A DNA stretch of 64,000 bases from contig JARWKL010000002.1 in the NCBI GenBank assembly GCA_029961685.1, positions 18,320,908 to 18,384,907 of the forward strand, in the 5' to 3' direction. The notes under the pieces are model-generated. The model did no database searches. It saw only the letters and a list, made by a program, of their open reading frames with translations, and had not been told where the DNA came from. Every line of letters begins with the position of its first letter. The stretch's first letter is position 1. A program made the translations under genes and the position numbers. Positions 1 through 13,988 of this stretch are shown piece after piece. This stretch comes from Aristolochia californica. Taxonomy: Eukaryota; Streptophyta; Magnoliopsida; Piperales; Aristolochiaceae.

Positions 1-847
1 AAGTTTTTATCGATTAAATTGTGTAATGTCCAAAATTTTTGTTAAAAATGAGTTTTGGTGTGGGAGACAACACTCAGTTAAAAATGCCTCGCCCTCCCTT
101 TTTCGATGATTAAACCTAATATTTAAAAAACTAAAAGAGTTTACAACCCTTTAAAATCACAGGTACTATTTCGAATTATCTTTCTCAGCATTTTTACATT
201 TCCATTTTGGATGTTGAATTTTTTTTACGATCCAAACTAGAGTTTTCACTCTCCCATTTTTCTGATAAACAAAAACATAAGACAAATAGATCACAACAAA
301 ATGTAAAGTTTAGAGTTTTGTATGCAAAAAATTGTAAACTATAACAAATGTAAGTGATGAAAATTATTTCATGCACTAAAAATGAACACCAAAGTTTTGT
401 TATCCTTGTTTGGGAGATTCCACTTGTACAACCACTAATAGTTTCGTGGAATTTTATCAGAAAGAGATTTCTAATTGATCCTAACATGTTTTAAATATGG
501 AAATGCATGCGTCAAACATTTTGAAAAATAAAATGACCTAATGATCCAAAAAATTCAAGAAGTAGAAAAAATTAAATTCTCAAGTTAAAGGGTGGTGGGA
601 TATTTACAAGAGCCAAACAACCCACTTTTTGCCTATTAAAAAAAAGTGGACCTAACAATGATAGATCATCATAAATGTTTTGATCGATTTAATTGTGTAA
701 CGGCTATAATTTTGGTTAGAAATGACTTTTGGTTTGGGAGACAACACTCAGTTAAAAATGCCTCGCCCCCCCTTTTCCAATGATTGCCAAACCTAATATA
801 TAAAAAACTAAAAGAGTTTAAAATGCATAAAAATCACAGATACTTTT

Positions 848-1352
848 TTGAATTATCTCTCTCAGCATTTGTGCATTTCCATTTTGGATGTTCAATTTTT
901 TTTAAAATCCAAAATTGAGTTTTCACTCTCCCATTTTTTTCGTAAACAAAAAGATAAGGAAAATAGATCAAAACAAAGTGAAAATTTTAGAGTTTATGTA
1001 TGCAAAAAATTAAAAACTATAATAATTGTAAGTGAAGAAAATTATTTCACGCACTAAAAATGAACACCAAAGTTTTGTTACACATGTTTGGAAAATTCCA
1101 CTATAACAACCCCTAATAGCTTGGTGGAGTTTTATAAGAAAGAAATATCTAATTTATCCTAACATGTTTGAAATATGGATATGCATGCCTGAAACATGGT
1201 GAAGATGCAAATGATCTAATGATCTAAAAATTTGGAGTAGAAATAATTAAATTGTCAAGTTAACGTGCATTGGGATATTTACCTGAGCCAAAGAACTCAG
1301 TTTTTGCCTATTTACAAAAAGCGGACCTAACAATCATAGATCATCAAAAATG
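848..1352 (+). repeat. Duplicated tract, copy 1 (partner 4,612-5,116)
   Basis: This ~505-bp stretch matches 4,612-5,116 almost base for base, 3,765 bp apart, while the flanks differ at ordinary inter-monomer levels. Shared private variants include AAGGAAAATAGATCAAAACA, GTTACACATGTTTGG, AAGAAAGAAATATCTAATTT and GATCTAATGATCTAAAAATT, which the other monomers do not show. Similarity ends at the deletion junction at about 1,352. The pattern fits a short gene-conversion tract or a segmental copy. Confidence 0.85.
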
Positions 1353-1362
1353 AAAATTTTAG
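1340..1362 (+). repeat. Deletion junction in satellite (~300 bp lost)
   Basis: At about 1,347-1,352 the sequence passes from GATCATCAAAAATG, which normally precedes TTTTGATCGATTAA, directly into AAAATTTTAGAGTTTATG. The anchor spacing 886 to 1,940 is 1,054 bp instead of about 1,354. Both parent sites contain an AAAATG-type string, so a microhomology-mediated loss is plausible. Confidence 0.8.
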
Positions 1363-4300
1363 AGTTTATGTATGGAAAAAATTGAAAACTATAATAAATG
1401 TAAGTGTTGAAAATTATTTCACGCACTAAAAATGAACACCAAAGTTTTGTTAGCCATGTTTGGGAAATTCCACTGTTACAACCCTTCTAGCTTGGTGGAA
1501 TTTTATAAGAAAGAGATTTCTAATTGATCCTAACATGTTTTAGATATGGATATGCATGCCTGAAACACGTTGAAGATTTAAATGACCAAATGATCCAAAA
1601 ATTTCAAAGAGTAGAAAAAATTAAATTCTCAAGTTAATGTGCTGTGGGATATTTGCCAGAGCCAAACAACCCACTTTTTGCCTATATACAAAAAGCGATC
1701 TAACAAACATAGCTCATCGTAAATGTTTTGATCGATTAACTATGTGTAACAGCTATAAGTTTTGCAAGAGATGACTTATGGTTTGAGAGTCAACACTTAC
1801 TTAAAAATGCCTCGCTCCCCCCCCCCTTTTCCAATGATAGAAAAACCTAATATATAAAAAACTAAAACAGTTTACAATGCTTAAAAATCATAGATACTTT
1901 TTGAAATTATCTCTCACAGCATTTATGCATTTCCATTTTGAATGTTCAATTTGTTTTCAAATCCAAACCTGAGTTTTCACTCTCACATTTTTCTCGTAAA
2001 CAAAAAGATAAGGCAAATACATCACAACGATATGAAAATTTTAGAGTTTATGTATGTAAAAAATAAAAAAACTATGATAAATGTAAATGAAAAAAATTAT
2101 TTCACGCACTAAAAACGAACACCAAAGTTTTGTTATCCAAGTTTGGGAAATTCCACTAGTACAACCCCTAATAGGTTGGATGAATTTTATAAGAAAGATA
2201 TTACTAATTACTCCTAACATGTTATAGATATGGATATGCATGCCTGAAACATGTTGAAGATGCAAATGACCTAATACTCCAATAATTTCAAGGATAAAGA
2301 AAAAAATAAATTCTCAAGTATACGTGCAGTGGGATACTTACCAGAGCCAAACAACCCACTTTTTGCCTATTTACAAAAAGTGGACCAAACAATCATACAT
2401 CATTGTAAATGTTTTGATTGATTAAATAGTGTAACAACTATAATTTTTGTTAGAAATGACTTTTAGTTTGGGAGACAACACTTAGTTAGAAGTACCCCCC
2501 CCCCCCCCTCCCCTTTTCAGATGATTGCAAAATTTAATTTATAAAAAGGTAAAAGTGTTTACAATCCTTAAAAATCACAGATTCTTTTTGGAATTATCTC
2601 TCTCAGAATTAGTGCATTTCCATTTTGGATGTTCAATTTTTTTTCAAATCCGAAACTTGAGCTTTCACTCTCCCATTTTTCTCGTAAACAAAATGATAAG
2701 GCAAATAGATCACAACCAAATGAAAGTTTTAGATTTTATGTATGTAAAACATTGAAAACTATAATAAATGTAAATGAAGAAAATTATTTCACACCCTACA
2801 AATGAATACAAAAGTTTTGTTATCCATGTTTATGAAATTCCATTAGTACAACCCCTAATTGCTTGGTGGAATTGTATACGAAAGCGATTTCTAATTGATC
2901 CTAACATGTTTTAAATATGGATATGCATGCGTGAAACATGTTGAAGATGCAAATGACCTAATGATCCAAAAATTTCAAGGAGTAGAAAAGATTAAATTTT
3001 CAAGTTAACGTGCGGTGGGATATTTACCAGAGCCAAACAACACACTTTTTGTCGATATACAAAAACCGGACCTAACAATCATAGATCATCATTATTGTTT
3101 TGATCGATTAATGATGTGTAACATCTATAATTTTTTTTAGAAATGACTTTTGGTTAGGGAGTCAACACTCAGTTGAAAATGCCCCACCCCCCCTTTTTTG
3201 TTGATTGCAAAACCAAATATATAAAAAAATAAAAGAGTTTACAATCCTTAAAAATCATGGATACTTTATAGAATTTTATCTCTCAGCATTTGTGCATTTC
3301 CATTTTGGATGTTCAATTTTTTTTCAAATCAAAACATGAGTCTTCACTATTCCATTTTTCTCGTAAACAAAAAGATAAGGCAAATAGATCACAACAAAAT
3401 GAAAATTTTATAATTTATGTATGCAAAAATTTTAAAACTATAATAAATACAAGTGCAAAAAATTATTTCACACAATAAAAATGAACACCAAAGTTTTGTT
3501 ATCCATGTTTGGGAAATTCCACTATTTCAAACCCTAATAGCTTAGTGGAATTTTATCAGAAAAATATTTTTAATTGATCCTAAAATGTTTTAAATATGGA
3601 TATGAATGTCTTAAACATGTTGAAGATGCGACGACCTAATGATCCAAAAATTTCAAGGTGTAGAAAAAATTAAATTCTCAAGTTAACATGCGGTGGGATA
3701 TTTACCAGAGCCAAACAACCCATTGTTTGCCCATACACACAAAGCGGACCTAACAATCATGGATCATCATAAATATTTTGTTGTGTAACGGCTATAATGT
3801 TGGTTAGAAACGACTTATGGTTTGGGAGACAACACTCAGTCGAAAGTATCTCGGCCCCCCTTTTACGAAGATTGCAAAACCTTATATATAAAAAACTAAA
3901 AGTGTTTACAATCCTTAAATATCACAGATACTTTTTCGAATTATCTCTCTCCGCATTTGTGCATTTCCATTTTGGATGTTTAATTTTTTTTAAAATCCAA
4001 ACTTAAGTTTTCACTCTCCCATTTTTCTGGTAAACAAAAAGATAAGGCAAATAGATCACATCAAAATGAAAATTTTAGTGTTTATGTATGCAAAAAACTA
4101 AAAACTATAATAAATTTAAGTGAAGAAAATTACTTCACGCACTAAAAATGAACACCAAAGTTTTGTTACCTATGTTTGGGAAACTCCACTATGACAACCC
4201 CTAATAGCTTGGTGGACTTTTATAAGAAAGAGATTTCTAATTGATCCTAACATGTTTTAATTATGGATACGAATGACTGAAACTTGTTAAAGATGCAAAT

Positions 4301-4611
4301 GACCTAATGGTCCAAAAATTTTGAAGAGTAGAAAATATTAAATTCTCAAGTTAACGTGTGGTGGGATATTTACCAGAGCCAAACAACCCACTTTTTGCCT
4401 ATATACAAAAAACAGACCTAACAAACATAGATCATCGTAAATGTTTTGATCGATTAATTATGTGTAAAGGCCATAATTTTTGTTCGAAATGACATATGGT
4501 TTGGGTGTCAACACTCAGTTAAAAATGCCTCTTCCCCCTGTTCCTTTGATAGTAAAAACTAATATATAAAAAACTAAAAGAGTATACAATCCTTAAAATC
4601 ACAGATATTTT

Positions 4612-5116
4612 TTGGAATTATCTCTCTCAGCATTTGTGCATTTCCAATTTGGATGTTCAATTTTTTTTCAAATCCAAACTTGAGTTTTCACTCTCCCATT
4701 TTTTTCGTAAACAAAAAGATAAGGAAAATAGATCAAAACAAAGTGAAAATTTTAGAGTTTATGTATGCAAAAAATTAAAAACTATAATAATTGTAAGTGA
4801 AGAAAATTATTTCACGCACTAAAAATGAACACCAAAGTTTTGTTACACATGTTTGGTAAATTCCACTATAACAACCCCTAATAGCTTGGTGGAATTTTAT
4901 AAGAAAGAAATATCTAATTTATCCTAACATGTTTGAAATATGGATATGCATGCCTGAAACATGGTGAAGATGCAAATGATCTAATGATCTAAAAATTTGG
5001 AGCATAAATAATTAAATTGTCAAGTTAACGTGCAGTGGGATATTTACCTGAGCCAAAGAACCCAGTTTTTGCCTATTTACAAAAAGCGGACCTAACAATC
5101 ATAGATCATCAAAAAT
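4612..5116 (+). repeat. Duplicated tract, copy 2 (partner 848-1,352)
   Basis: This is the partner of the tract at 848-1,352 and has the same private variants. Downstream it continues into an ordinary monomer (TTTTGATCAATTAATGATG), whereas copy 1 jumps across a ~300-bp deletion at the matching point. This copy therefore preserves the undeleted state. Confidence 0.85.
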
Positions 5117-6969
5117 GTTTTGATCAATTAATGATGTGTAACTGCTATAATTTTTGTTAGAATTGACATATGGTTTGGGAGTCAACACTTGGTAAAATAT
5201 GCCTCGCCCCCCCTTTTTCGAAGATTGCAAACCCTAATATATAAAAAATAAAAGAGTTTACAATCCTTAAAAATCACAGGTACTTTTTGTTATTATCTCT
5301 CTCAGCATTTGTGCATTACCATTTTGGATCTTCAATTTTTTTTCAAATCCAAACTTGAGTTTTCACTCTCCCATTTTTCTCATAAACAAAGAGATAAGGC
5401 AAATAGATCGCAACAAAATGAATATTTTAAAATTTATGTATGGTAAAAATTTATAACTATATGAAATGTAAGAGCAGAAAATTATTTCACGAACTAAAAA
5501 TGAACACCAAAGTTTTGTTATCCATGTTTGGGAAATTCCACTATTACAACCCCTAATAGCTTGGTGGAATTTTATAACAAAAGAGATTTCCAATTGATCC
5601 TAACATTTTTTAAATATGGATATGCATGCCTGAAACATGTTGAAGATGCAAACGACCTAATGATCCAAAAATTTCAAGGAGTAGAAAAAAATTAGTTCTC
5701 AAGTTAACATATGGTGGGATATTTACCAGACCCAAAATACCCTTTTTTGCCTATGCACAAAAAGCAGACCTAACAATCATAGATCATCGTAAATTTTTGA
5801 TCGATTAAATTGTTGAACGACTATAATTTTTGTTAGAAATGACTTATGGTTTGGGAGACAATACTCAGTTGAAATGCCTCCCCCCCCTTTTCTGATGATT
5901 GCAAAACCTAATATATAAAAAACTAAAAGTGTTTACAATCCTTAAAAATCTCACATACTTTTTCGAATTATCACTCTCAGCATTTGTCCATTTCCATTTT
6001 GGAAGTTTATTTTTTTTAAAAATCCAAACTTGAGTTTTCAATCTCCCATTTTCTTGTGAACAAAAAGATACGGCAACTAGGTCACAACAAAATGAAAATT
6101 TTAGAGTTTATGTATGCATAAAATTGAAAACTATAATAAATGTAAGTGAAGAAAATTACTTCAAGCACTAAAAATGAACACCAAAGTTTTGTTATCCATG
6201 TTAGTGAAACTCCACTATTGCAACCCCTTATAGCTTGGTGGAATTTTATAAGAAAGAGATTTCTAATTGATCCTAACATGCTTTAAATATGGATACGCAT
6301 GACTCAAACATATTGAATATGCAAATGACCTAATGACCCAAAAATTTCAAATAGTAGAAAATATTAAATACTCAAGTTAACGTGCGGTGGGATATTTACT
6401 AGAGCCAAACAACTTACTTTTTGCCTATTTACAAAAAGCAGACCTAAAAAACATAGATCATCGTAAATGTTTTGATCGATTAAATATGTGTAAAGGCTTT
6501 AATTTTTGTTATAAATGACTTATGGTTTGGGAGTCAACACTCAGATAAAAATTTCTCGCCCCCCTCCTATTCCGATGATAGAAAAAACTAATATATAAAA
6601 AACTAAAAGAGTATACAATCCTTAAAAATCACAAATACTTTTCGAAATTATCTCACTCAGCATTTGTGCATTTCCATTTTGGATTTTCAATTTTTTTTTA
6701 AATCCAAACTTGAGTTTTCACTCGTCCACTTTTGTCATAAACAAAAAGATAAGGCAAAAGAATTAAAAAAAATGAAAATTTTAGAGTTTATGTATGCAAA
6801 AAATTGAAAACTATAATAAATGCAAATGAAGAAAATTATTTCATGCATTAAAAATTAACACCAAAGTTTTGTTATCCATGTTAGGAAAATTCCACTATTA
6901 CAACCCTAATAGCTTGGTGGAATTTTATTAGAAAGAGATATCTAATTGATACTAACATGTTTCAAATAT

Positions 6970-6992
6970 GGATATGCATGTCAAGTTAATGT
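6970..6992 (+). repeat. Deletion junction in satellite (~71 bp lost)
   Basis: GATATGCATG runs straight into TCAAGTTAATGTGCGG, skipping the CCTGAAACATGTTGAAGATG to TAAATTC part of the monomer. The anchor spacing here is 606 bp (6,681 to 7,287). Confidence 0.8.
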
Positions 6993-9492
6993 GCGGTGGG
7001 ATATTTACCAGACCCAAACAACCCAGTTTTTGACTAATTAAAAGAAGTGGACCTAACAATCATAGATCATCATAAATGTTTTGATCAATTAATAATGTGT
7101 AACGGCTATAGTTTTTGTTAAAAATGACTTATGGTTTGGGAGTCAACACTTGGTTAAAAATGACTCGCACCGCCTTTTCTGATGAATTCAAACCCTAATA
7201 TATAAAATCTAAAATAGTTTACAATCCTTAAAAATCACAGATACTTTTTGTAATTATCTCTCTCAACATTTGTGCATAACCATTTTGGATGTTCAATTTT
7301 TTTTCAAATCCAAACTTGAGTTTTCACTCTCCCATTTTTCTCGTAAACAAAAGATAAGGCAAATAGATCACATCAAAATGAATATTTTAGAATTTATGTA
7401 TGCAAAAAAATTTAAAACTATAAGAAATGTAAGTGAAGAAAATTATTTCACGAATAAAAATGAACACCAAAGTTTTGTTATCCATGTTTGGGAAATTCCA
7501 CTATTACAACCCCTTATAGCTTGGTGGAATTTTGTAAGAAAGATATTTCTAATTGATCCTAACATGTTTTAAATATGGATTTGCATGCGTGAAACATGTT
7601 GAAGAAGAAAATGACCTAATGATCCAAAACTTTTAAGGAGTAGAAAATATTAAATTCTCAAGTTAACGTGCGGTGGGATATTTACCAGAGCCAAACAACC
7701 CACTTTTTTCCTATTCAGAAAAAGCAGACCTAACAATCATAGGTCATCCTCAATGTTTTGATCGATTAAATTGTGTAACGGCTATAATTTTTGTTAGAAA
7801 TGACTTTTTGTTTGGGAGACAACACTCAATTGAAAATGCCTCACCCACCTTTTCCGATGATTGCAAAACCTAATATATAAAAAACTAAAAGAGTTTACAA
7901 TCCTTAAAAATCATAGATACTTTTTTGAATTATCTCTCTCTGCATTTGTGCATTTCCATTTTGGATGTTCAATTTTTTTTCAAATCCAAACTTGAGTTTT
8001 CACACTCCCATCTTTTCTCGTCAACAAAAAGATAAGACAAAGAGATCACAATTAAATGAAAATTTTAAAGTTTATGTAAGCAAAAATTTGAAAACTATAA
8101 AAAATGTAAGTGAAGCAAATTATTTCATGCACTAAAAATGAACACCAAAGTTTTGTTATCCATGTTTGGGATATTCTACTATTACAACCCCTAATAGCTT
8201 GGTGAAATTTTCTAATTGATCCTAACATATTTTAATTATGAATATGCATGCCTGAAACAGGTTGAAGATGCAAATAACCAAAAGATCGAAAACGTTCAAG
8301 TAGAAGAAAAACTTAAATTCTTAAGTTAACATGTGATGGGATATTTACCAGAGCCAAACAACACACTTTTTGCTTATACACAAAAAGGGGACCTTACAAT
8401 CATAGATCATCATAAATGTTTTGTTAGATTAAATTGTGTAACAGCTACAATTTTGGTTAGAAATGACTTATGGTTTGGGAGACAACACTCGGTTGAAAAT
8501 GCCTCGCCACCTCTTTTACGATGATTGCAAAACCTAATATATAAAAAAACTAAAAGTGTTTACAATCCTTAAAAATCCTAGATACTTTTTTGAATTATCT
8601 CTCTTAGCATTTGTGCATTTCCATTTTGGATGTTTAATTTGTTTTAAAATCCAAACTTGAGTTTTCACTCTCCAATTTTTCTCGTAAACAAAAAGATTTG
8701 GCAAATAGATCACAACAAAATAAAAATTTTAGAGTTTATGTATGCAAAAAATTGAAAACTATAATAAATGTAAGTGAAGAAAATTTCTTCACTTACTCAA
8801 AATGAACACCAAAGGCTTGTTATCCATATTTGGGAAATTCCACTATTACAACCCCTAATACCTTGGTGAAATTTTATAAAAAAGAGATTTCTAATTGATC
8901 CTAACTTGTTTTAAATATGGATATGCATGCCTGATACATGTTGAACATGCAAATGACCTAATGAACCAAAACTTTAAAAGAGTAGAAAAATTAAATTCTC
9001 AAGTGAACATGCGGTTGTATATTTACCAGTGGCAAACAACCCACTTTTTTCCTATATACAAAAAGCGGACCTAACAAACATAGATCATCGTAAATGTTTT
9101 GATCGATTATTTATGTGTAAAGGCTATAATTTTTGTTAGAAATGACTTATTTTTTGGGAGCCAACACTCTCTTAAAAATGCCTCGTCCCCTTGTTCCGAT
9201 GATAGCAAAACCTAATATATAAGAAACTAAAAGAGTATATAATCCATATAAATCATAGATACTTTTCGGAATTATCTCTCGCAGCATTTGTGCATTTCTA
9301 TTTTGGATGTTCAATTCTTTTTCAAATCCAAACTTGAGATTTCACTCTCCCATTTTTCTCGTAAACAAAAAGATAAGGCAAATAGATCACAACGATATGA
9401 AAATTTTAGAGTTTATGTATGCAAAATATTGAAAAATATAATAAATGTAAGTGAAGAAAATTATTTCACGCACTAAAAATGAACGCAAAAGT

Positions 9493-9590
9493 TTTGTTTT
9501 CCATGTTTGGGAAATTCCACTAGTACAACCCTAATAGCTGTTTTTTTATCCATGTTTGGGAAATTTCCCTAATACAACCCCTAATAGTTT
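9493..9590 (+). repeat. Local ~48-bp tandem duplication inside a monomer
   Basis: TTTGTTTTCCATGTTTGGGA to CCCTAATAGCTG is followed at once by a second TTTTTTTATCCATGTTTGGG to CCCCTAATAG. The anchor spacing grows to 725 bp (9,305 to 10,030). Part of the monomer's inverted-repeat region lies within the duplication. Confidence 0.8.
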
Positions 9591-12500
9591 GAAGAAATTT
9601 AATAAGAATGAGATTTCTAATTGATCCTAACATGTTTTAAATATGGATATGCATGCCTGACACATGTTGAAGATGCCAATGACCTAATGATCCAAAAATT
9701 TCAAGGAGTAGAAAAAATTAAATTCCTAAGTTAACGTGTGGTGGGATATTTACCCGAGCCAAACAACCCACTTTTTGCCTATTTACAAAAAGCGGACCTA
9801 ACAATAATAGATCATTGTCAATGTTTTGATCAATTAAATTGTGTAACGGCTATAACTTTTGTTAGAAATAACTTTTGGTTTGGGAGACAACACTCAGTTA
9901 AAAATGCCTTGCCCCCCTTTTTCGATGATTGCAAAGCCTAATATATAAAAAACTAAAAGAGTTTACAATCCTAAAAAATCACAGATACTTTTTGGAATTA
10001 TCTCTCTCAGCATCTGTACATTTCATTATGGATGTTCAATTTTTTTTCAAATCCAAACATGAGTTTTCACTATCCCATTTTTCTCATAAACAAAAAGATA
10101 AGGCAAATAGATCACAACAAAATAAAAATTTTAGAATTTATGTATGCCAAAAATTGAAAACTATAATAAATGTAAGTGCAAAAAATTATTTCATGCACTA
10201 AAAATGAACCCCAAATTTTTGTTGTCCATGTTTGGAAATTCCACTATTACAACCCCTAATAGCTTGATGGAATTTTATAAGAAAGATATTTCTAATTGAT
10301 CCTGACAAGTTTTAAAAATGGATATGCATGCCTGAAATATGGTTAAGATGCAAATGACCTAATGATAAAAAAATTTCAAAGAGGATAAAAAATTAAGTTC
10401 TCAAGTTAATGTGAGGTGGGATATTTACCAGAGCCAAACAACCCAGTTTTGGCCTATTTACAAAAAGCGGACCTACCAATCATTGATTATCGTAATTGTT
10501 GTGATTGATTAATGATGTGTAATGGCTATAATTTTTTTTAGAAATGACTTATGGTTTGGGAGCCAACACTTACTTAAAAATGCCTCGCCCTCCTCTTCTT
10601 ACGATTCCAAAACCAAATATATAATAAACTAAAAAAGTTTACAATCCTTAAAAATCACAGATACTTCTTCTAATTATCTCTCTCAACATTTGTGCATTTC
10701 CATTTTGGAAGTTCAATTTTTTTTCAAATCCAAACTTGAGTTTTCACTTTCCATTTTTCTCGTAAACAAAAAGATAAGGCAAATAGTAACAACAAAATGA
10801 AAATTTTAGAGTTTATGTATGCAAAAAATTGAAAACTATAATTAATGTAAATAAAGAAAATTATTTCACGCACTAAAAATGAACACCAAAGTTTTGTCAT
10901 CCATTTTTGGGAAATTCCACTAGTACAACCCCTAATAGCTTGGTGGAATTTTATAAGAAAGAGATTTCTTATTGATCCTAACATGTTTTAAATATGGATA
11001 TTCATGCCTGAAACTTGTTGAAGATGCAAATGACCTAATGATCCAAAAATTTTGAGTAGAAAAAATTAAATTCTCAAGTTAACGTGTGGTGGGATATTTA
11101 TTAGAGCCAAACAACCAACTTTTTGCCTATTAAAAAAAACGAACCTAACAATCATAGATCATCGTAAATGTATTGATAGATTAATGATTAGTAACTGCTA
11201 TAATTTTTGTTTGGAATGAGTTATGGTTTGGGAGTCAACACTCAGTTAAAAATGCCTCACACCCCCTTTTTCAATGATTGCAAAACCTTATATATAAAAA
11301 AGTAAAAGAGTTTACAATCCTTAAAAATCACAGGTACTTTTTGGAATTATTTCTCTCAGCATTTGTGCAATTTCATTTTGGAAGTTCAATTTTTTTAAAT
11401 CCAAATTTGAGTTTTCACACTCCCTTTTTTCTCGTGAACAAAATGATAAGGCTAATAGATCACAACAAAATGAAAATTTTCGAGTTTATGTATGCAAAAA
11501 AATGAAAACTATAATAAATGTAAGTGAAGAAAATTATTTTACGTACTAAAAATGAACACCAAAGTTTTGTTATCCATATTTGGGAAATTCCACAAGTATA
11601 TCCCCTAATAGCTTGGGTGGAATTTTATAAGAAAGAGATTTCTAATTGATCCTAACATGTTTTAAATATGGATATGCATGCCTGAAACATGTTGAAGATG
11701 CAAATGACCTAATGATCCAAACATTTTGAGTAGAAAAAAATTAAATTCTCAAGTGAACGTGCGGTGGGATATTTACTAGAGCCAAACAACCACTTTTGGT
11801 CAAATTTATACAAAGTGGTCCTAACCATCATAGATCATCATCGTAAATGTTTTGATCGATAAATGATGTGTAACGGCTATAATTTTTTTTTGAATTGACT
11901 TATGCTTTCGGAGTCAACACTCAGTTAAAAATGCCTCACCCCCCTTTTTCGATGATTGAAAAACCTAATATATAAAAAACTAATAGAGTTTACAATCCTT
12001 AAAAATCACAAATTCTTGTTGGAATTATCTCTCTCAGCATTTGTGCAATTCCATTTTGGATGGTCAATTTTTTTTCAAATCCAAACTTGAGTTTTCACTC
12101 TCCCATTTTTCTCATAAACACAAAGATAAGGCAAATAGATCACAACAAAATGAAAATTTTAGAGTTTAAGTATGCAAAAAATTGAAAACTATAATAACTG
12201 TACGGGAAGAAAATTATTTCACGCACTAAAAAAGATCACTAAAGTGTTGTTGTCCATGTTTTGAAAATTCCACTAGTACAACCCCTAATATCTTGGTGGA
12301 ATTTTATAAGAAAAAGATTTCTAATTGATCCTAACATGTTTTCAATAGGGATATGCATGCCTGAAACATGGTGAAGATGCAAATGAGCTAATGATCCAAA
12401 AATTTTAAAAACTAGAAAAAATTAAATTCTCAAGTTAACGTGCAGTGGGATATTTACTAGAGCCAAACAACCCAGTTTTTGGCTATTTACAAAAAGCGGA

Positions 12501-13957
12501 CTTAACAATCATAGATCATCGTTAATGTTTTGATCGATTAATGATGTGTAACTGCTATAATTTTTGTTAGAAATGACTTATGGTTTGAGAGTCAACAATG
12601 AGTTAAAAATGCCTTCCCCCCCCCCCCCTTTTCCGATGATTGCAAAACCTAATATATAAAAAACTAAAAGAGTTTACAATCCTTAAAAATCATAGATAGT
12701 TTTTGTAATTATCTCTCTCAGCATTTGTGCATTTCCATTGTGGATGTTCAATTTTTTTTCAAATCCAAACTTGTGTTTTTGCTCTCCCATTTTTCTCGTA
12801 AACAAAAAGATATGGCAAATAGATCACAACGATATGAAAATTTTAGAGTTTATGTATGCAAAAAATTGAAAAGTATAATAAATGTAAGTGAAGAAAATTA
12901 TTTGACGCACTAAAAATGAACACCAAAGTTTTGTTATCCATGTTTGTAAAATTCAACTAGTACAACCCCTAATAGTTCTGAGGAAATTTAGAAGACAGCT
13001 ATTTCTAATTGATCCTAACATGTTTTAATTTTGGATATGCATGCCTGAAACATGTTGAAGATGCAAATGACCTAGGAAAATTAAATTCTCTAGTTAACGT
13101 GTAGTGGGAATTTACCAGAGCCAAAAAACCCACTTTTTGACAATTTACAAAAATTACCTAACAATCATAGATCATTGCAAATGTTTTGATCGATTACATT
13201 GTGTAACGGCTAGAATTTTTGTTCGAAATAACTTTTGGTTTGGCAGACAACACTCATTTAAAAATGCTTCGCCTCCACTTTTCCGATGATTACAAACCTT
13301 AATTTATAAAAAGCTAAAAGAGTTTAGAATCCTTAAAAATCATAGATTCTTTTTGGAATTATCTCTCTCAGCATTAGTGCATTTCCATTTTGGATGTTCA
13401 ATTTTTTTTCAAATCCAAACTTGAGTTTTCACTCCCATTTTTCTCTTAAACAAAATGATATGGCAAATACATCACAACCAAATGAAAATTTTATATTTTA
13501 TGTATGCAAAAAATTGAAAACTATAATAAATGTAAGTGAAGAATGTTATTTCACGTACTAAAAATAAACACCAAAGTTTTGTTATCCATGTTTGGAAAAT
13601 TCCACTAGTACAACCCCTAATAGCTAGGTGGAATTTTATACGAAAGAGATTTCTATTTGATCCTAACAAGTTTTAAATATGGATATAAATTCCTGAAACA
13701 TGTTGAAGATGCAAATGACATAATGATCCACCAATTTCAAGGATTAGAACAAATTAAACTCTAAAGTTAATGTGCAGTGGTATATTTACCAAAGCCCAAC
13801 AACCCAAGTTTGCCTACTTACAAAAACGGACCTAACAATCATTGATCATCAAAAAAAATTTTGATTGATTAATAATGTGTAACGTCTATAATTTTGTTAG
13901 AAATGACTTATGGTTTGGGTGTCAAGACTCTGCTAAAAATGCCTCGCCCCCGCACCC

Positions 13958-13958
<1 letters not shown>

Positions 13959-13988
<30 letters not shown>
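13959..13988 (+). repeat. Poly-C tract, 30 C
   Basis: An uninterrupted run of 30 cytosines, preceded by CGCCCCCGCACCCA, sits at the fixed C-tract position of the monomer (about 115 bp before the GGATG anchor). Ordinary copies have 4-8 C here. Smaller expansions in this array are 1,817-1,826 (10), 2,495-2,508 (14), 12,616-12,628 (13) and 18,700-18,711 (12). Confidence 0.9.
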
